From Paraphaeosphaeria minitans (lineage: Eukaryota; Ascomycota; Dothideomycetes; Pleosporales; Didymosphaeriaceae), in assembly GCA_015832175.1 (NCBI GenBank), contig WJXW01000017.1:868001-932000 (forward strand): a stretch of 64,000 nt of DNA. The letters run 5' to 3'. Every line of letters begins with the position of its first letter. Positions within the stretch are counted from its first letter, which is position 1. Below are positions 42,283-51,352 of this stretch, piece by piece. A program made the translations under genes and the position numbers. The notes under the pieces are model-generated. The model did not search any database and was not told the DNA's origin. It worked only from the letters and a program-made list of their open reading frames with translations.

Positions 42283-42289
42283 TATAAAA
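42283..42289 (+). promoter_or_regulatory. TATA box of the SDR gene
   Basis: TATAAAA lies 115 bp upstream of the ATG at 42398 and only 16 bp after the LINE target duplication, so any upstream elements of the promoter are now separated by 5.7 kb. Confidence 0.55.
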
Positions 42290-42397
42290 GCTGTTCTGCA
42301 TTGTGCCACGTTCGAAGCACAGAACATTTCCTGTTCTCAGAAACATCAACTGAGGCCATCAACGTTACGAACCCTCATACTTTAAACCATTGCGACG

Positions 42398-43297
42398 ATG
42401 TCACACGAAAAACACGCCGATTTCACAGTCAAACGACACTCGACGACGTACGAGTACATCTCCCCGTTGAAGCTAAATTTAGCTGGAAAGCACGTTCTAG
42501 TCACTGGTGCAGCCTGGGAAAATGGCATTGGATACGCTACGGCCATTGCTTTTGCTCGTGCAGGCGCGTCAGCCATAGCGGTGGTCGATCTTCACGGCGT
42601 TTCGGATGACCTTGTGGCCAAACTGAAAATAGCGGCAACCAAAGCTGGCCGTGCAGAGCCTGATGTAGTGAGCTGCATGGTTGACATCGCAACGCCAGAG
42701 AGTGTCCAGGCTATGCATCACACCGTGGTACAGCGCTTTGGCGGACGTATCGACGTCGTCATCAACAACGCAGCTCATATGGAGCCATATACCCCATTCC
42801 TCGAAACCGATCCCGACGTGTACTGGCGAACTTGGGAAGTGAATGTCCACGGCCTCGTCAACATGGCGCGAAGTTTCTTACCCACGCAGTTATCATCTCG
42901 CGCGAGTGACAACGCTCTCTGCACGATGATTAACGTAGCTTCTTCGGGTGCCTTAAGTGTTCGTGCAGGAAGCAGTAGTTACCGAACTTCTAAACTCGCT
43001 GTATTGCGGTGGACTGAAACTATGCAGCTCGAATATGGGGAAAGAGGGGTTTTGACCTTTTGTGTCAACCCTGGAGCCATCAAAACCAAAATCACAGAGG
43101 GCACACCTGAACTAGTCCGTAACAGGCTCCCGGATCGCCCAGATGTCGCTGGTGATACGATCGTATGGTTAGCTTCGGAGCGAAGGGAATGGTTGGGTGG
43201 GAGATACGTCAGCTGCCCATGGGATATGGAAGAGCTCATGAGCAGGGAGAAGGAAATAGTTCAAGGGGACAAGCTCAAACTCAAAATGGTGTTCTGA
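42398..43297 (+). CDS. Short-chain dehydrogenase/reductase
   Basis: NAD(P)-dependent oxidoreductase of the classical SDR family, 299 aa, intronless. The Rossmann motif is TGAAWENGIG, a variant with a two-residue longer spacing than the usual TGxxxGxG. Then come VDLHG (acidic end of strand 2, favouring NAD), VINNAAH (NNAG motif), the catalytic Ser in NVASSGA, and the YxxxK pair (YRTSK). NPGAIKT follows. The N-terminal extension of ~30 residues and the C-terminal SREKEIVQGDKLKLKMVF tail are not conserved. The substrate is unknown. It is the only gene inside the inverted-repeat unit besides the LINE. All active-site residues are in place, and the frame is intact, in contrast to the SDR relic at 21.2 kb. 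Confidence 0.9.
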   Translation: MSHEKHADFTVKRHSTTYEYISPLKLNLAGKHVLVTGAAWENGIGYATAIAFARAGASAIAVVDLHGVSDDLVAKLKIAATKAGRAEPDVVSCMVDIATPESVQAMHHTVVQRFGGRIDVVINNAAHMEPYTPFLETDPDVYWRTWEVNVHGLVNMARSFLPTQLSSRASDNALCTMINVASSGALSVRAGSSSYRTSKLAVLRWTETMQLEYGERGVLTFCVNPGAIKTKITEGTPELVRNRLPDRPDVAGDTIVWLASERREWLGGRYVSCPWDMEELMSREKEIVQGDKLKLKMVF

Positions 43298-43510
43298 GGC
43301 CAATATCTACTTCTGCACACAATGATTGTCTTAGATTATAGTGCAGTCTTAGACTTGTAGGTTGTAATACGCTAAAAGCCACAGAGAGCGCCGCTTATAG
43401 AAACAATTTGTTTAAATGTGGATACTAATCGGGCTCTCGGCTTTCGGTGAAGCTGAGCATCCGAACAGGATGGCTCTCTAAGAGAACACTAAACTGTTTA
43501 GAGAACAAGC

Positions 43511-43638
43511 ATATCGCGAAAACCAAACGTTTGCCAAACCTCGGAACGCGTGCCATACGAATTGTATAGGTAGGATTCCTAGCAGGCGCCTAGCACGATC
43601 CCTCAGGTATTCTTCGCTCCACGACCCACGCAGGCCTA
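43511..43638 (-). repeat. Right inverted repeat (TIR-like), copy B
   Basis: 128-bp inverted partner of 36265-36404, with the outer end at 43638 (TA at 43637-43638). It is the less mutated copy, keeping C and G at positions where copy A has T and A, and it lacks two short insertions present in copy A. Confidence 0.75.
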
Positions 43639-44178
43639 GGTAATCCTTAGTTCACTCGCCTACCTTGCTTCCCATTTTCTATTTAGCTATTCTATTACCG
43701 GGTCCTACATTCAAGGCAACAAGCAATGGAATAATGCAGTAGGTTGGAAGGCTAAGAACTCACTTGGCTCTGAAGCCGGCACTTGAAAGAAATGCATTGC
43801 CCAAATTGCAGGTGAACGCTGCAGAGTTACTCCAAGCGGATAAGTAGCTCATCGTCGCAGTCCACTGAACCCATCGCGACGTCCATGAAGCTAAAAGCAC
43901 ACGGGTAGAATCCCAACGGAAATCACAAATACCTATTGAGATAATTACCGATTAGCAATCAAACATTGCACGACATCACACTTGTTCCAACACTGAGCAT
44001 GGTTGTTGCAAGATAAAAAAATGAATTCTACCTCGCTCCCAACATTCATTCAAAGATGAGTAAAATCTGCGACAGGATGAAACCCTCCAGATAGCTACTC
44101 AAAAGAATCCTGCTGTCGAAACAGTAAGCTTCGCGGAACTATGTCGATTGCAGTCACGGGGACTTACCGCTATAGCCT
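43639..44178. other. Intergenic region
   Basis: 540 bp between the right inverted repeat and the 8-cysteine protein gene. No gene or repeat recognised. Confidence 0.4.
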
Positions 44179-44370
44179 CTAAGCAGCGCAGATGCATGTG
44201 TCAAGGCAGGTGGTCCCGGACTCGCAGAAGAGAATGCCTCCGTCGCATTTGCAGTAGGTCTTCTCGCAAATGTTGGTGTCGCTCAGGCCTGCTTCGCACT
44301 GCACGTGCGTGGCGGCAGCAGTCCACATCAAGGTGGTGAAAAGGGCGCCGATAGCAAACTTGAACTGCAT
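44179..44370 (-). CDS. Small secreted protein with eight cysteines
   Basis: 63-aa precursor, function unknown. The signal peptide is residues ~1-20 (MQFKFAIGALFTTLMWTAAA). The mature ~42 residues carry eight cysteines: VQCEAGLSDTNICEKTYC, KCDGGILFC, then TTCLDTCIC, a density typical of disulfide-knotted effectors or antimicrobial-like peptides. A TATA box (TATAAAT) lies upstream, and the 5' leader contains a good intron (44448-44397, donor GTTAGT, acceptor TTTAG), which supports a transcribed gene. It lies 0.54 kb from the right inverted repeat and 1.9 kb from the LINE end, a setting in which fungal effector genes are often found. Whether it acts in infection cannot be known from sequence. 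Confidence 0.8.
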   Translation of the reverse strand: MQFKFAIGALFTTLMWTAAATHVQCEAGLSDTNICEKTYCKCDGGILFCESGTTCLDTCICAA

Positions 44371-44396
44371 TTTTGCGGTGAAGTTGTAGAAGTAAC

Positions 44397-44448
44397 TAAA
44401 CGGATTGCCATTAGTGTCGTCACAGAGTGAAGGTGACCGAAACTAACC
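44397..44448 (-). other. Probable 5'-UTR intron of the 8-cysteine protein gene
   Basis: 52-nt segment with GTTAGT at its 5' end and TTTAG at its 3' end, 26 nt upstream of the start codon on the minus strand. Confidence 0.5.
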
Positions 44449-44528
44449 TTTAGGGATTCTGAGTGTAGTTGGAGGTGTTGTGAAGTAAGAGTTGATGGCG
44501 AGAGGACGAAGGTGAAGGACCTCTTGAC

Positions 44529-44535
44529 ATTTATA
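44529..44535 (-). promoter_or_regulatory. TATA box of the 8-cysteine protein gene
   Basis: TATAAAT on the minus strand, about 80 bp before the 5'-UTR intron and 160 bp before the ATG. Confidence 0.4.
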
Positions 44536-44929
44536 CACAGAATCCTCCGAGGCCTCCCACAGTCTGCCTCTCCCTTTACTCCGTCTTACATACTGATCAA
44601 GCCCTATGAATACTGTACTATTCCTATTCAATACATTTAGGGCCCTAGGTCTTTTTGCTCTCTATGAGCCTCTAGTTCTGAAATAGCAATCCGCGCAAGC
44701 TGTACTGAACAGCTCTACAAAGACGGCAAAGAAGCGTAAGCAAACTTCACTGTTTGGCCATGATACGAGTCGTGAATTCATAGCGCTAGGATCAAGGTGA
44801 CACGAAGAGGGCCGGGATAGGCCAGAATGAGCCCGGCGGCGTGTCCCATGCGCCCCTGCATGTGTCTTGTGCGCTCTCATCCAGCACAACTGCACTAAGA
44901 GTCGCCAATTAGATCCCTGACTTTAGAGC

Positions 44930-44962
44930 CAAGCAGAGGCCAAGCAGAGGCCAAGCAGAGCT
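44930..44962. repeat. 11-bp near-tandem triplicate
   Basis: AGGCCAAGCAG and one variant (AGCCAAGCAG), three units in tandem (approximate limits). Confidence 0.6.
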
Positions 44963-46860
44963 TATCTGGCCTTAGCAAGCTTTTTTTGGCCTTAGCGATG
45001 CTTGTCTCACAGCCGCATGTCGCTCCCAAGGTCCGATTGGCCGGCTCGCGGTCTGGATCGGGGAATTGTCGGTGTGCACTGTGGGGCCCAATGAAATAAG
45101 CCTGCGCCTCCTTTCGGGGAAACCAACGAGACTAAGATCTCGGCTGTGTACAAGGATTGACACGTTGTCGATTAAGGCATCCAGCCAAAAGGATTGCATT
45201 CGCCTGCATAAGCAGGCATAAGCACCAGTGCGGGTACACCCCAAGTCGTAAGTTTCAGAGCTTCCTGCACCCTGGGTATGCATATATGGTATGATGGCGA
45301 GACGTCGGGAATCCAGTCGGAGTATTGGCAGCGTCCGTTGAGCAGCGCGGACTGAGGGTCTCGGATGTACAATTTTGGTCTCCTTGGAGAGGGTCGCCCT
45401 CATTGTACGGTAACTACCCACGTCACCAAGATCATTACAATGAGCCCATGCAATATCAATGCCAGGCGGACAGTCGAAGCCTCAAATTCTGCCATGGGCC
45501 GAATATCGGTCAGTACATTCGGCGCGAATCAAACCTCCTCTAATATCAGTATGAAACCTATCTTACGCCCAAATCATTCAACATACTATGTATAGGGCGG
45601 GGAGCTATGCAAGTCATTTGGATTCCATCCCACTGGGCATTCTGGATTCGCGACGGAATGGAATGCCTAGTAGCTGGAAAGCTTAATTTGGCCATCGGTT
45701 CTTACCCGTGTAACGGTAATTTCAGACTCCTCACAGAGATAATCGCCGTAATGAGTTATACGCAGTTACCCACTACATGATCCCGGTTAGCTAGTTACGC
45801 ACATGTTGGATGTGGCCCAAGTGGCAGAACTTCGAAGCACTCTCAGACATTGTAGTACCAGTGATCGAGCGATGGTTCTTCTTCAAATTCTTTTTGATGC
45901 CACGCACGCATTCACGGCCATTTGTTTCATCTTGCAAGCCGGATGGGCTCACGGTGAAAAACTATTTTTTCGTTGGATTGAAGTCGCCTACACGCAGTTG
46001 TACGTCGGGGATGTACAACGGAGAACTGCGTGGCGCGTGAAACTACGAACCGCAAAAGTGGGAACATAGCGTGGGCGTGGTCCGACAACATCTGGCAAGG
46101 CGAGAGGGCATGGCGGTTGAACCATGCCTTTGACATAACCTTCGGGGAGGAGTATCGGATAAATCCTTATTCTCTCGATCGACATGTATTTGCTACCTAA
46201 CGAGTGATATAACTCATCTCCTCATGCCCATATCTAGGAGCCAGATCAGCGTCCTGATAATACCTATACAGATAATCGACCCAGCTAGCTAAGATAACAC
46301 TGCCCAAACCCAAGTAAGCATGCCGAAGCCAAATAAGATGGGGTTAAAAGTTAGCACTGGTCCTCAATTGGCATTGTGAATATGTCTTGGAAAGACGAAG
46401 GCCCAGGCAGGGAACATGGACGCAGGTCCTCGAGTGTGCATTGCAAGGACGGCAATGGAAACTGCAGTCCTGGGCTTGGGTCTCCAGAGCTGCCGCTTCC
46501 GGAACAACGGATGCATGGCAGTAACAGCAATAATGGCGGCGATGGCCGCTTTGAATATCGTGCATACTTGAAGACCTGGTCCGGTTCGTGCAGATGATGA
46601 GTTTGGTTGGAATGGCATCGCACGATGTTATGTGTGCTGCTCAAGCACTTCAAGTTCATTCTCCCCGTAGCAGAAGTGAACGATGCCATTTTCGAATGAC
46701 GTCTAAATCATCCGCATATCCGCAGTCCGTATGCGGTACAAGCGCGAATAGCGGTGGAACAGAATATACCGCGCGAGATTGGTACGTAGCATACGCTTCG
46801 ATTGTTCGTCATGCTCATTCATGGTTGCGAGTCAAGTCACGGGAAAGCTCTGCTTTCATC

Positions 46861-46962
46861 GTGAGTGCGGCAGGCAAAGTGAGTGCGGCAGGCAAAGTGA
46901 GTGCGGCAGGCAAAGTGAGTGCGGCAGGCAAAGTGAGTGCGGCAGGCAAAGTGAGTGCGGCA
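46861..46962. repeat. 18-bp tandem repeat, 5.7 copies
   Basis: Five exact copies of GTGAGTGCGGCAGGCAAA (46861-46950) and a partial sixth (to 46962). Copies are identical, so the array is young or kept homogeneous. The unit is 18 nt, a multiple of three, and is open in several frames, which makes false coding predictions across it. It lies 200 bp past the 3' end of the TRK gene. Confidence 0.9.
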
Positions 46963-47162
46963 CGGCTTAAAACGTGTGGCCGCATCGACTGGATGAGATA
47001 CTCGAAGGTACACGCGAGAAAGGTGATCACTCCGCATGGTACCACAGGTTCGATTCATTCTACACACGTGCTCAGCTCTGAGGCTGGTAGTGGGAAACAA
47101 TGCACATCTACATCCGGATTAGGCGTTATATAATGTGTTCCCGATGGATGCCGCACCTCCTC

Positions 47163-49490
47163 TTACTGAGACACCATGCTCCTAATCTCAGCATCCTCTT
47201 CCTCGAACTCGGCCAGTTTCTTCCCCGGCAGTTTGACGGCTCTGTCTAATGCAACGGGCAGCCCTCTGTGTCTCCCTCTCAGCATCACCAAGATCAAGAT
47301 GATCTTGCTGCCTGTGTACATCCCGCCGCTGAAACTGTACGCCTGGTCGGGCAGCCCGATACTGATCCCTATGTTGGTGTAGCCGGAGACGATCTCAAAA
47401 AGTATCGTGAAAACGCTGTAGGTCTTGGGGTCCTCGATGGAGTGGTGTGTCTCGATGAGCGTGATGAGAAAAAGTGCGAGGGCGATCCACCAGACGTCGT
47501 GCGAGAGCTGGCCACGGACCTGTTGGGAGACCAGAGAAGGCGGATGGGTGGGCGGATGCGCATTCAAGCTGTGCACCGAGGTCGCGCGGCCGAAGTCCAT
47601 GGTGACGGACCGCTTCAGCATGGTAGGGGTCATCGTTGTTGCGGGTCCAGCGACACCGACGCCCTGAAAAGAAGTCATCCGCCGCTGAATCTGGCGGCCT
47701 ACGAAGGCTGTGCCTCGACGTCCGACCGTGCCGAGTGTCTTGATGGGTATCCGAGGTGATTTTTCCGAGACTGAAGTGGTGGGTGGTAGCGCAACGTCGA
47801 CGTCGAAGACAGAGCTTGTGGCGGAGTGAAGCTGCTCTACTTCTGCTTCGTCGCCTTCGTATATTCCCAGGGAACGCTCCTCGTAGACATTTGTCTTGCG
47901 CATGGTAATGATGTGGGGATATGCTGCAGTATAGAAGATGACGAGCCACAGGACTTGCACGTCGAAATACATAGCGGAAGGAGAGACAATAGCATACCCT
48001 CCGGACGGGATGGAGAAGCCTTCAAACAGAGAGATGAAGATCCGCCGGCCCAACGGTATCACTTCCATGGTGGGATTGCCTATGCTCAGGACCAAGATGA
48101 GTATCCAATCTGCGGCAACGAACGAGCCAAAGGTCGCAACGAACAACCAGGTGTCTCTTGCTGGAAACATACTGGTGTATACGCGACGTGGGAACCTCAG
48201 GATGAAGTCGAAGCCCTCTTTCCACACCCCATACTCTTTGTTCTTTGATAGAAGAACGAGAAGAGTCGACATCGTCCAGATGAGAAATCGCACAAAGACC
48301 GGGAAAGCCGCTGGACCAGCGAGTGAAAGAATCGTTACAACTGTTAGGACATAGTATGAGGACTGGAACGGTAGAAAGCCCGCATCCAGTAAGGTAAGCC
48401 CGGCGTTGCTGTAAGCAGAGATGGCGAGGAAGGCACCTGCCCACCACGGATTCTGTGCATTGACGGCTGAGGCCTCCTTCTCATAGACAGACATGTAGGA
48501 ACCGAGCGCGATAGCACCTAAGAACTGCCACAGTATAAAATATGCGGGGACGAATACCGAGAGAAACTTTAGCGCCCGGTATTCGACTCCGCCAAGGTAC
48601 TCTCGTTGGTCGGACGAAAGATTAAAGAACTGTCCGTTTCGACCGATATTGCGCTTCTGTTCAGCCACAAAAGACTGGACATTAAAACCATCCCCCAACT
48701 TCGACTCGCCTGCCGACGATCTCCTCCGACTTGACACGGTCTGCTGGGTTTGCACGTTGTAGATCGAGTGCCCGGTTGTTGCTGTATGAGGCCTCTCATG
48801 GGAAGTGCGCTCGCGAATAGGATCCAGAAAACCGATATGGTATGGTGGGCTCCTTCCACTAGCCACGGGAGACAGCCCGATAGCAGCTTGGTTCTCGAGG
48901 ATCGGTGTGGTGGGAACCGGTTCACTCGTGCTCGTTTCGGCGTGCCCAGTGGCAACCTTTAAAGCCCGCGGTTTGCTTCGTCTCTGCCCTTTACCAAAGG
49001 AGCTCATGACCGGCAGTCCGAACATTGCTCCCGCCATTCCCACTACGGCTCCTGTGTTACCTTTCTTCGCCTTCCTGTTCTCTTTCTCCATTTCCACAAT
49101 GTCCTCAAACCGCTTCTCGAAGATGTGCTTCCTGAATGCGACAGTGAAGTACGACACCAGAATTTGACTCCCCATCATCATCAAAACGGCCAGTTCTACT
49201 TGTTGAAAAATGGTCAGCTGGCTAACGTTCACGGTGTTGAGTCCCGTTGCCGTGACAGCCGACATGACCATGAACATGCTGTCCCACCATCCCACACTCT
49301 TCGCCGGATGCGACGCCCCCCAGAAGATCAACGTGCCGACCATTGTGACCACGATGAAATAAGCATAGTGTAGAGTGATGAAGTTTATGGGTGGAATGTA
49401 CGGGTCGGCAGCGGCCGCTAATTTCCCCACATGGTCGTAAAGCTTGGGGTGTTTCGCACCAAAGGCCTCCCATCGGTCTTTGAGATCCAT
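47163..49490 (-). CDS. TRK1: TRK-family potassium transporter
   Basis: Plasma-membrane K+ uptake transporter, 775 aa, intronless. Four membrane-pore-membrane units are visible. The pore segments contain SAVTATGLNT, ISAYSNAGLT, FSIPSGGYAI and SGYTNIGISIGLPD, each with its filter glycine. The first unit begins after a short cytosolic N-tail (MDLKDRWEAFGAKHPKL). A hydrophilic loop of about 150 residues between units 1 and 2 is typical of fungal TRKs, though shorter than in yeast Trk1. A second Ser/Thr/Arg-rich loop precedes the last unit. The C-tail is short (EEEDAEIRSMVSQ). The gene stands alone; a GAGAAAG-unit repeat and a TACCTA cluster lie upstream. Nothing suggests it is damaged. The symbol follows the yeast orthologous family. 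Confidence 0.9.
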   Translation of the reverse strand: MDLKDRWEAFGAKHPKLYDHVGKLAAAADPYIPPINFITLHYAYFIVVTMVGTLIFWGASHPAKSVGWWDSMFMVMSAVTATGLNTVNVSQLTIFQQVELAVLMMMGSQILVSYFTVAFRKHIFEKRFEDIVEMEKENRKAKKGNTGAVVGMAGAMFGLPVMSSFGKGQRRSKPRALKVATGHAETSTSEPVPTTPILENQAAIGLSPVASGRSPPYHIGFLDPIRERTSHERPHTATTGHSIYNVQTQQTVSSRRRSSAGESKLGDGFNVQSFVAEQKRNIGRNGQFFNLSSDQREYLGGVEYRALKFLSVFVPAYFILWQFLGAIALGSYMSVYEKEASAVNAQNPWWAGAFLAISAYSNAGLTLLDAGFLPFQSSYYVLTVVTILSLAGPAAFPVFVRFLIWTMSTLLVLLSKNKEYGVWKEGFDFILRFPRRVYTSMFPARDTWLFVATFGSFVAADWILILVLSIGNPTMEVIPLGRRIFISLFEGFSIPSGGYAIVSPSAMYFDVQVLWLVIFYTAAYPHIITMRKTNVYEERSLGIYEGDEAEVEQLHSATSSVFDVDVALPPTTSVSEKSPRIPIKTLGTVGRRGTAFVGRQIQRRMTSFQGVGVAGPATTMTPTMLKRSVTMDFGRATSVHSLNAHPPTHPPSLVSQQVRGQLSHDVWWIALALFLITLIETHHSIEDPKTYSVFTILFEIVSGYTNIGISIGLPDQAYSFSGGMYTGSKIILILVMLRGRHRGLPVALDRAVKLPGKKLAEFEEEDAEIRSMVSQ

Positions 49491-49556
49491 TGTTGTGGCG
49501 ATAAAGCAGTCGATGGAGGCAGATGCATGTCGCGTGCGCTCGTGACTGCAGAGCTG

Positions 49557-49585
49557 AGAAAGGAGAAAGGAGAAAGGAGAAAGGA
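49557..49585. repeat. GAGAAAG tandem repeat
   Basis: Four tandem copies of a 7-bp unit (approximate limits), 65-95 bp upstream of the TRK start. Confidence 0.55.
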
Positions 49586-49700
49586 ATGCGGCTTATCGTG
49601 CGTGTGCTGGCGGCGTAGGCCCAGAAGGGGGCGAGACACGCTGGAGTGGCGCGGGCCAGTGGGGCGGCCCGGCGGCAGCCAACGCTGGCGTTCCGGCGGC

Positions 49701-49732
49701 TAGTAGGTACCTAAGTACCTACCTACCTACCC
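49701..49732. repeat. TAGGTACCTAAGTACCTACC motif cluster
   Basis: Same TACCTA family of motifs as at 20971 and 32901, 210 bp upstream of the TRK start. Confidence 0.65.
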
Positions 49733-50044
49733 AGTCACACACCGAATCGTTTCACCGCTACAATATCGATTACGCACGACGTGAACATCACAGGGAGAAG
49801 GCAGCAGTTGGGACGATAGTAGTGCAATTTCTCATCAAAGTCTCACTACTCTTCGCCACTGGAAGACTCGACGATGTACGCTATACCTACATTTTCAACG
49901 TACCCGTACATCGCGCGGTACGATATCTGCTTTCTAGGAAGTTGATATGCCGTCGCGAAATTATCTAACTAGTCCTCGTATACCTAGTATTCACCATGAT
50001 TATGTGGTACTCATTCCTCAAAATGCAAAGCTTCAAACTTCGCT

Positions 50045-50242
50045 TCATGCTGAGCTTTTGACGACACGAAAAGCTTCGGCAAGAAGTTCAGACGGTATGC
50101 CGTGACCTGTGATGCCGATACAGTCGTTGGTTGGAAGCTTCTGGTCGAACTGGTCGGCTATGAATCGATGGAAGTGGTCATTCGTTTTGGTCAAGGGGGA
50201 GATACTGATGATGGGAATGTCGGAAGAAGAGAAGGAAGACAT
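50045..50242 (-). pseudogene. Relic of a 2-oxoglutarate/Fe(II) oxygenase (N-terminal part)
   Basis: 65-aa frame matching the N-terminal non-haem dioxygenase domain (isopenicillin-N-synthase-like): IPIISISPL, then IGITGHGIPSELLAEAFRV, the usual start of these ~330-aa enzymes. It stops after VVKSSA. One base off, the next residues (AQHEAKFEALHFEE) look like the continuation, so a frameshift followed by stops ended it. The Fe-binding HxD...H part is absent from the flank. It may have been a secondary-metabolism or gibberellin-type oxygenase; the subfamily cannot be told. Confidence 0.5.
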
Positions 50243-50557
50243 GCTTGTATCTGTATTCTGATCTGCCTAGATACTGATGTGCTACGGTTCGGTTATAAAA
50301 AGTTAGAAATGCAGTGATGTCGACGTGTTGCAAGAGTTTCATAGGCCGGTGTGATAGATTGCTGCAATCGTGATTCGAACAAAACGTTTGCCATTCAAGC
50401 GGGGTACCGTACAAGAACTATGGGAGAAACTTTGCCAAACCCATGCATACGGCATGATTACATACTGCATGCGCCCGACCGGCACTTTTGCCTGGAAACC
50501 CTTACCGTCTATCGTCCAAATCACACGCCATAAAACTCAACGGTCATACTCAATAAC
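50243..50557. other. Intergenic region
   Basis: 315 bp; no gene recognised, possibly more debris of the oxygenase relic. Confidence 0.3.
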
Positions 50558-51352
50558 TCAGGCCATGATCCATCTCGCCCTTGGCCGCGTCTCAGCCTCC
50601 GCCTTCTCGCGTTTCCCACTACCCCTACGCACTTTCGCAAAAGTATCCTCGCTCCATCCGGGGAAAACAGGGGCTTCCGGCGTTGCTGTCGCTGCGTAGC
50701 CGGACTCCACACCCGACGGTACGAATTCAGACGCAGTGACAACGTCGGATGGGAATGGGGGCACAAATCCAGACGCCACAGGGCCTGGGTAGTATTCCGA
50801 CGCGATGACCGTAGCCGTAGGTGTAGGATAGGAGAACTCATCCACAGGATACCCAGAGGCGATACCAGGTGGCACCAGGAAGCCTGACGCGACTCCGGAC
50901 GCTTCAATCGTCGCAGTGATGAATCCACTTGCGGACACGCCCGATTCCTGACCATAGACGATATTCTCGAGACCGTCGACTATGGCGTCTGCCGACGCCG
51001 CCCTGGTAATCGAGTACGTGAAGTCGCCGTCGTAGAACTCGCCGCCCCAGACTTCTTGCAATCCGAAGCACTGAGCCGCGATGGAGGAAAACGCGGACTG
51101 GCATGTGACGGAATTCTGCGCGGCACCATCGGTAGGCATGGTGATTGTGAGATCAACGAGCTCGCCGGCGTAGGATATGGTAATTGAATCTGGGTTGGCT
51201 TGGTACATGGAGTCTGTGGGGCGGTCGCAGAGCTGCGATAGGGCATCTGAGGTTGCGGATTGCACGAGTTCGCTGATGGGGCTTGCGGCCATGCCGAGGG
51301 ATGAGGAGGAGCAGGCGAGGCCATTGAACGGCAGGATGTGCATGGAAGCCAT
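50558..51352 (-). CDS. Unrecognised protein with A-S-G(F/Y) repeats
   Basis: 264-aa protein, family not recognised. Residues ~1-35 (MASMHILPFNGLACSSSSLG) are mildly hydrophobic and could be a secretory leader. The middle part (~40-130) looks globular with three cysteines (LCDRP, VTCQSAF, QCFGLQE). Residues ~140-235 contain repeated phrases of the form A/V-S-G-F/Y (SASGFI, VASGFL, IASGYP, VASGFV, VESGYA), separated by proline-rich linkers. The C-tail is basic (KVRRGSGKREKAEAETRPRAR). The start at 51352 is preferred because a likely 5'-UTR intron (51417-51355, donor GTAAGC, acceptor TTTACAG) ends 2 nt before it. Composition suggests a wall-exposed or secreted protein, but this is uncertain. Confidence 0.5.
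   Translation of the reverse strand: MASMHILPFNGLACSSSSLGMAASPISELVQSATSDALSQLCDRPTDSMYQANPDSITISYAGELVDLTITMPTDGAAQNSVTCQSAFSSIAAQCFGLQEVWGGEFYDGDFTYSITRAASADAIVDGLENIVYGQESGVSASGFITATIEASGVASGFLVPPGIASGYPVDEFSYPTPTATVIASEYYPGPVASGFVPPFPSDVVTASEFVPSGVESGYAATATPEAPVFPGWSEDTFAKVRRGSGKREKAEAETRPRARWIMA

Larger units (their letters stand above)
36265..43638. mobile_element. Candidate TIR-bounded unit with SDR gene and nested LINE
   Basis: The inverted repeats at 36265-36404 and 43511-43638 face each other with their TAGGCCTGCGT ends outward and a TA at each outer border. Between them lie the LINE (36551-42255) and the SDR gene (42398-43297). Subtracting the LINE and one copy of its target duplication leaves a unit of about 1.66 kb whose only gene is the SDR. 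No transposase is present, so it would be non-autonomous. The alternative is two independent inverted MITE copies that happen to flank the gene. Only comparison with a strain lacking the unit, or a second genomic copy, can decide. Confidence 0.4.
44536..47162. other. Long non-coding stretch with tandem repeats
   Basis: About 2.6 kb without a supported gene. It contains a small AGGCCAAGC-type triplicate near 44930-44962 and an 18-bp array at 46861-46962. Short open frames at 45803-46069 and 46351-46689 have no recognised motif. A GGTTCGATTC word at 47047 has no surrounding tRNA fold. Confidence 0.4.
49491..50044. other. Upstream region of the TRK gene
   Basis: Contains a GAGAAAG-type tandem (about 49557-49585), a GC-rich stretch, and a TACCTA cluster. 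No gene recognised. Confidence 0.45.

Noticed and set aside
46861..46962. Regular repeats considered as a CRISPR array
   Set aside because: Units are in direct tandem with no spacers, and the genome is fungal.
47041..47060. GGTTCGATTC resembling a tRNA B box
   Set aside because: No A box at a suitable distance and no acceptor, anticodon or T-stem pairing around it.
46588..47133. 181-aa open frame over the 18-bp repeat
   Set aside because: Stays open only because the repeat unit is 18 nt and free of stops in several frames; flanks look non-coding.
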